A DNA stretch of 7,654 bases, taken from contig JAGOCN010000070.1 in NCBI GenBank assembly GCA_017998735.1, forward strand, positions 1 through 7,654, read 5' to 3'. Positions 5,984 through 7,654 of this stretch are shown one piece after another. The position numbers and the translations under genes were made by a program. The DNA comes from Giesbergeria sp. (lineage in GTDB: Bacteria; Pseudomonadota; Gammaproteobacteria; Burkholderiales; Burkholderiaceae_C). Position 1 is the first letter of the stretch; each line of letters opens with the position of its first letter. The notes beneath the pieces were generated by a model. That model was not told the DNA's origin, ran no database searches, and saw only the letters and a list, made by a program, of their open reading frames with translations.

Positions 5984-6002
5984 CCGGGGCGGCCGCGCCC
6001 GG
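5984..6002 (-). terminator. GC hairpin with downstream T-tracts after permease 2
   Basis: Read on the minus strand, two nt after the permease stop, CCGGGCG pairs with CGCCC-GG (one bulged C) around a CGGC loop. TGTTGTTTTTG follows, then further T5 runs. This resembles a leaky intrinsic terminator or attenuator inside the operon, between the permease genes and the binding-protein genes. Confidence 0.45.
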
Positions 6003-6004
6003 CC

Positions 6005-6925
6005 TCAGGAGCCAGGGTAGAACGGCTTGCCCAGCGAGGCCGGCATGTTGATGCGGATCCAGGCCGGGTTGCGCGAAATCAGCGCCAGCACCACGATGGT
6101 GGCCAGGTAAGGCAGCATGCTCAGCAGCTGGCTGGCCACCTGCACGCCACTGGCCTGCAAGTGAAACTGCAGCATGGTCACGCCGCCAAACAAATAAGCG
6201 CCCAGCAGCACACGCGCCGGCCGCCAGGTGGCAAAGGTGGTCAGCGCCAGCGCAATCCAGCCGCGCCCGGCCACCATGCCCTCGACCCACAGGGGCGTGT
6301 AAACCGTGGAAATGTACGCGCCCGACAGCCCGCACAGCGCCCCGCCCGCCACCACCGCCGCCAGCCGGATGCGCCGCACCGGGTAGCCGAGCGCGTGCGC
6401 CGACTGGGGAGATTCGCCCACCGAGCGCAGCACCAGGCCGGCGCGCGTGCGGTACAAAAACCACACCAGCGCCCCGGCCAGCACCACGGTGCCGTACACC
6501 AGCGGGTGCTGGCGAAACAGCGCCGGGCCCACCAGCGGCAGGTCGCCCAGCACGGGAATGGCGTACTTGGGCAGCTCGGGCAGCTTGGCCTGCACATAGT
6601 TGATGCCGACAAAGGCCGAAAAACCGACGCCAAACAGGCTGAGCGCCAGCCCGGTGGCGTACTGGTTGGTGCCCAGCCAGATCACCAGCACGCCAAACAC
6701 CGCAGCCAGCAGCGCGCCGGCGGCCATGCCGGCAGCAAAACCCAGCCAGGTGCTGCCGGTGTGCACCGTGACGGCAAAGCCGGCAATGGCGGCGCACAGC
6801 ATCATGCCTTCGGCACCCAGGTTGACGATGCCGGCTTTTTCGTTGATCAAGAGGCCCAGCGCGGCCAGTGCCAGCACGGTGCCGGCGCTCAGCGTGGCGC
6901 CCACCAGCAGTGCATACGACTCCAT
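6005..6925 (-). CDS. ABC transporter permease, BMP/Nup type (permease 2)
   Basis: A 306-aa inner-membrane permease of the branched-chain amino acid/ribose-type permease family (BPD_transp_2), as found in nucleoside importers with BMP binding proteins; it corresponds to the shorter, NupC/YufQ-like subunit. Diagnostic is LLINEKAGIVNLGAEGMML (25-43), typical of that subunit. Hydrophobic segments are near residues 5-27, 40-56, 60-84, 90-110, 142-158, 187-207, 222-232, 240-252 and 267-284. The cytoplasmic coupling region is about 168-203 (GESPQSAHALGYPVRRIRLA, then GGALCGLSGA), which should contact the ATPase. The ATG at 6925 begins one base after the stop of permease 1 (TGACATG) with GGAGG 8 nt upstream (6938-6934), so the two permeases are probably made in equal amounts. 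Length is normal. The cognate ATPase is not in the window. Confidence 0.93.
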   Translation of the reverse strand: MESYALLVGATLSAGTVLALAALGLLINEKAGIVNLGAEGMMLCAAIAGFAVTVHTGSTWLGFAAGMAAGALLAAVFGVLVIWLGTNQYATGLALSLFGVGFSAFVGINYVQAKLPELPKYAIPVLGDLPLVGPALFRQHPLVYGTVVLAGALVWFLYRTRAGLVLRSVGESPQSAHALGYPVRRIRLAAVVAGGALCGLSGAYISTVYTPLWVEGMVAGRGWIALALTTFATWRPARVLLGAYLFGGVTMLQFHLQASGVQVASQLLSMLPYLATIVVLALISRNPAWIRINMPASLGKPFYPGS

Positions 6926-6926
6926 G

Positions 6927-7654
6927 TCAGCGCCCTCCCTTGGCAGTGGCAGTGGCAGTTGCCACCGGGGCCGCCGGTGGCATGGCAGCAGGCACTCCAG
7001 GCATGGCAGGCACCGGCGCGCGGCGCACCCAGCGCACGCGGTAGGCGATGAGCGTGTCGCAGGCCAGCAGCGTGAACAGCAGCAGCCCCTGGAACACGCC
7101 GGTGAGCGATTTGGGCAACCCCATGCGCGACTGCGCCAGTTCGCCGCCGATGTAGAACATGCTCATCAACAGTGCTGAAAACACCATGCCCACCGGGTGC
7201 AGGCGCCCCACAAAGGCGACGATGATGGCGGCAAAGCCGTAGCCTGCCGGCACGTAGGGCGTGAGCTGGCCGATCGGCCCCGCCACTTCCAGCGCACCGG
7301 CCAGGCCGGCCGCGCCGCCCGAAATGAGCAGCGCTGTCCACAGCGCCCGGCGCGATGAAAACCCGGCGTAGCGCGCCGCCGCCGGCGCCATGCCGCCCAC
7401 CTGCAGCGCAAAGCCGGCGCGGGTGCGGAACAGAAAAATCCACAGCGCCACCACCCCGGCCAGCGCCAGCAGCACGCCCAGGTTCATGCGCGAGCCGGCC
7501 ATCAGGCGCGGAATCTGCGTCACTTTCTCAAACATGCGGGTTTGCGGAAAGTTGTAGCCCATCGGGTCTTTCCAGGGGCCAAACACCAGGTAGCCCAGCA
7601 CCAGCGTGGCGATGTACACCAGCATCAGGCTGACCAGAATTTCATTGGCGTTGA
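6927..7654 (-). CDS. ABC transporter permease, BMP/Nup type (permease 1; N-terminus cut by window edge)
   Basis: The larger permease partner (NupB/YufP-like) of the same importer, truncated by the right edge. The open frame runs through the last base and reads NANEILVSLMLVYIATLV at its visible start, a segment characteristic of the interior of this family, so the Met at 7625 is not the real start. About 241 residues are visible; roughly 100 or more N-terminal residues should lie outside. Features include GPWKDPMGYNFPQT (a periplasmic loop typical of the subunit), hydrophobic segments, the coupling region GGMAPAAARYAGFSSRRALW followed by GGAAGLAGA, and PYVPAGYGFAAIIVAFVGRL. The last 30 or so residues (RRAPVPAMPGVPAAMPPAAP and on) form a Pro/Ala/Thr-rich tail encoded by short DNA repeats. 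The expected ATPase gene should be upstream, beyond the window. Confidence 0.92.
   Translation of the reverse strand, partial: NANEILVSLMLVYIATLVLGYLVFGPWKDPMGYNFPQTRMFEKVTQIPRLMAGSRMNLGVLLALAGVVALWIFLFRTRAGFALQVGGMAPAAARYAGFSSRRALWTALLISGGAAGLAGALEVAGPIGQLTPYVPAGYGFAAIIVAFVGRLHPVGMVFSALLMSMFYIGGELAQSRMGLPKSLTGVFQGLLLFTLLACDTLIAYRVRWVRRAPVPAMPGVPAAMPPAAPVATATATAKGGR
6942..7009 (-). repeat. Short repeats encoding the permease 1 C-terminal tail
   Basis: GGCAGT is repeated three times in tandem (6942-6959), and GGCATGGCAG occurs at 6979-6988 and 7000-7009, 21 bases (seven codons) apart. They encode the ATATAT-like and PAMP-type repeats of the low-complexity tail. Confidence 0.7.

Noticed and set aside
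5937..6004. Sigma-70 promoter from the TTGAC motifs in the leader of the upstream BMP gene
   Set aside because: TTGAC occurs twice on the minus strand as part of the T-tract repeats, but no -10 element lies at the right distance.
5930..7051. Plus-strand open frame of 373 codons across the permease genes
   Set aside because: The Gln/His/Arg-rich, membrane-free product has no motif and overlaps two clear permease genes on the other strand.

Overview
The window looks like chromosomal DNA of a GC-rich betaproteobacterium, most likely Burkholderiales of the Comamonadaceae type (Acidovorax, Comamonas or Delftia relatives). This rests on protein style (a DUF1841 protein next to a HIT protein; a BMP-type purine/nucleoside ABC transporter beside an adenine-deaminase-type amidohydrolase), strong G/C at third codon positions and one AT-richer intergenic repeat-like patch. 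The genus call is an inference from family resemblance, not a database match.

Layout. Positions 1-988 carry two plus-strand genes: a DUF1841 protein whose start codon is cut by the left edge (1-433) and a HIT-family nucleotide-binding protein (539-988). A 265-base convergent intergenic region (989-1253) holds several hairpins and a block that resembles a degenerate interspersed palindromic element. Everything from 1254 to the right edge is on the minus strand and reads as one operon entering from the right: ABC permease 1 (7654-6927, N-terminus outside), ABC permease 2 (6925-6005), two tandem paralogous BMP-family lipoprotein substrate-binding proteins (5936-4779 and 4636-3470), a Rieske-type non-heme iron oxygenase (3283-2300) and an adenosine/adenine deaminase (2300-1254).

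How the genes work together. The two permeases and two binding lipoproteins are the membrane and periplasmic parts of a BMP/Nup-type importer for purine bases or nucleosides. Its ATPase is not in the window and would be expected further right. The imported purine would be handled by the Rieske oxygenase and then the deaminase, whose stop and start codons overlap by one base (TGATG), so the two enzymes are probably translationally coupled. The oxygenase has the full set of Rieske and mononuclear-iron ligands. As far as I can recall the families, it resembles methylxanthine N-demethylases such as NdmA more than classical aromatic dioxygenases. The most interesting hypothesis is an import-dealkylate-deaminate module for N-alkylated purines. 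No electron-transfer partner for the oxygenase is visible.

Regulation. No convincing sigma-70 promoter is visible for the operon, so its main promoter is presumably to the right. Each gap around the binding-protein genes carries GC-rich hairpins: one right after permease 2 followed by phased T-tracts, overlapping hairpins between the two binding-protein genes, and a perfect 8-bp stem with a UUCG loop after the second one. These could set different mRNA levels for permeases, binding proteins and enzymes. No tRNA, rRNA, CRISPR array, insertion sequence or phage gene was seen.
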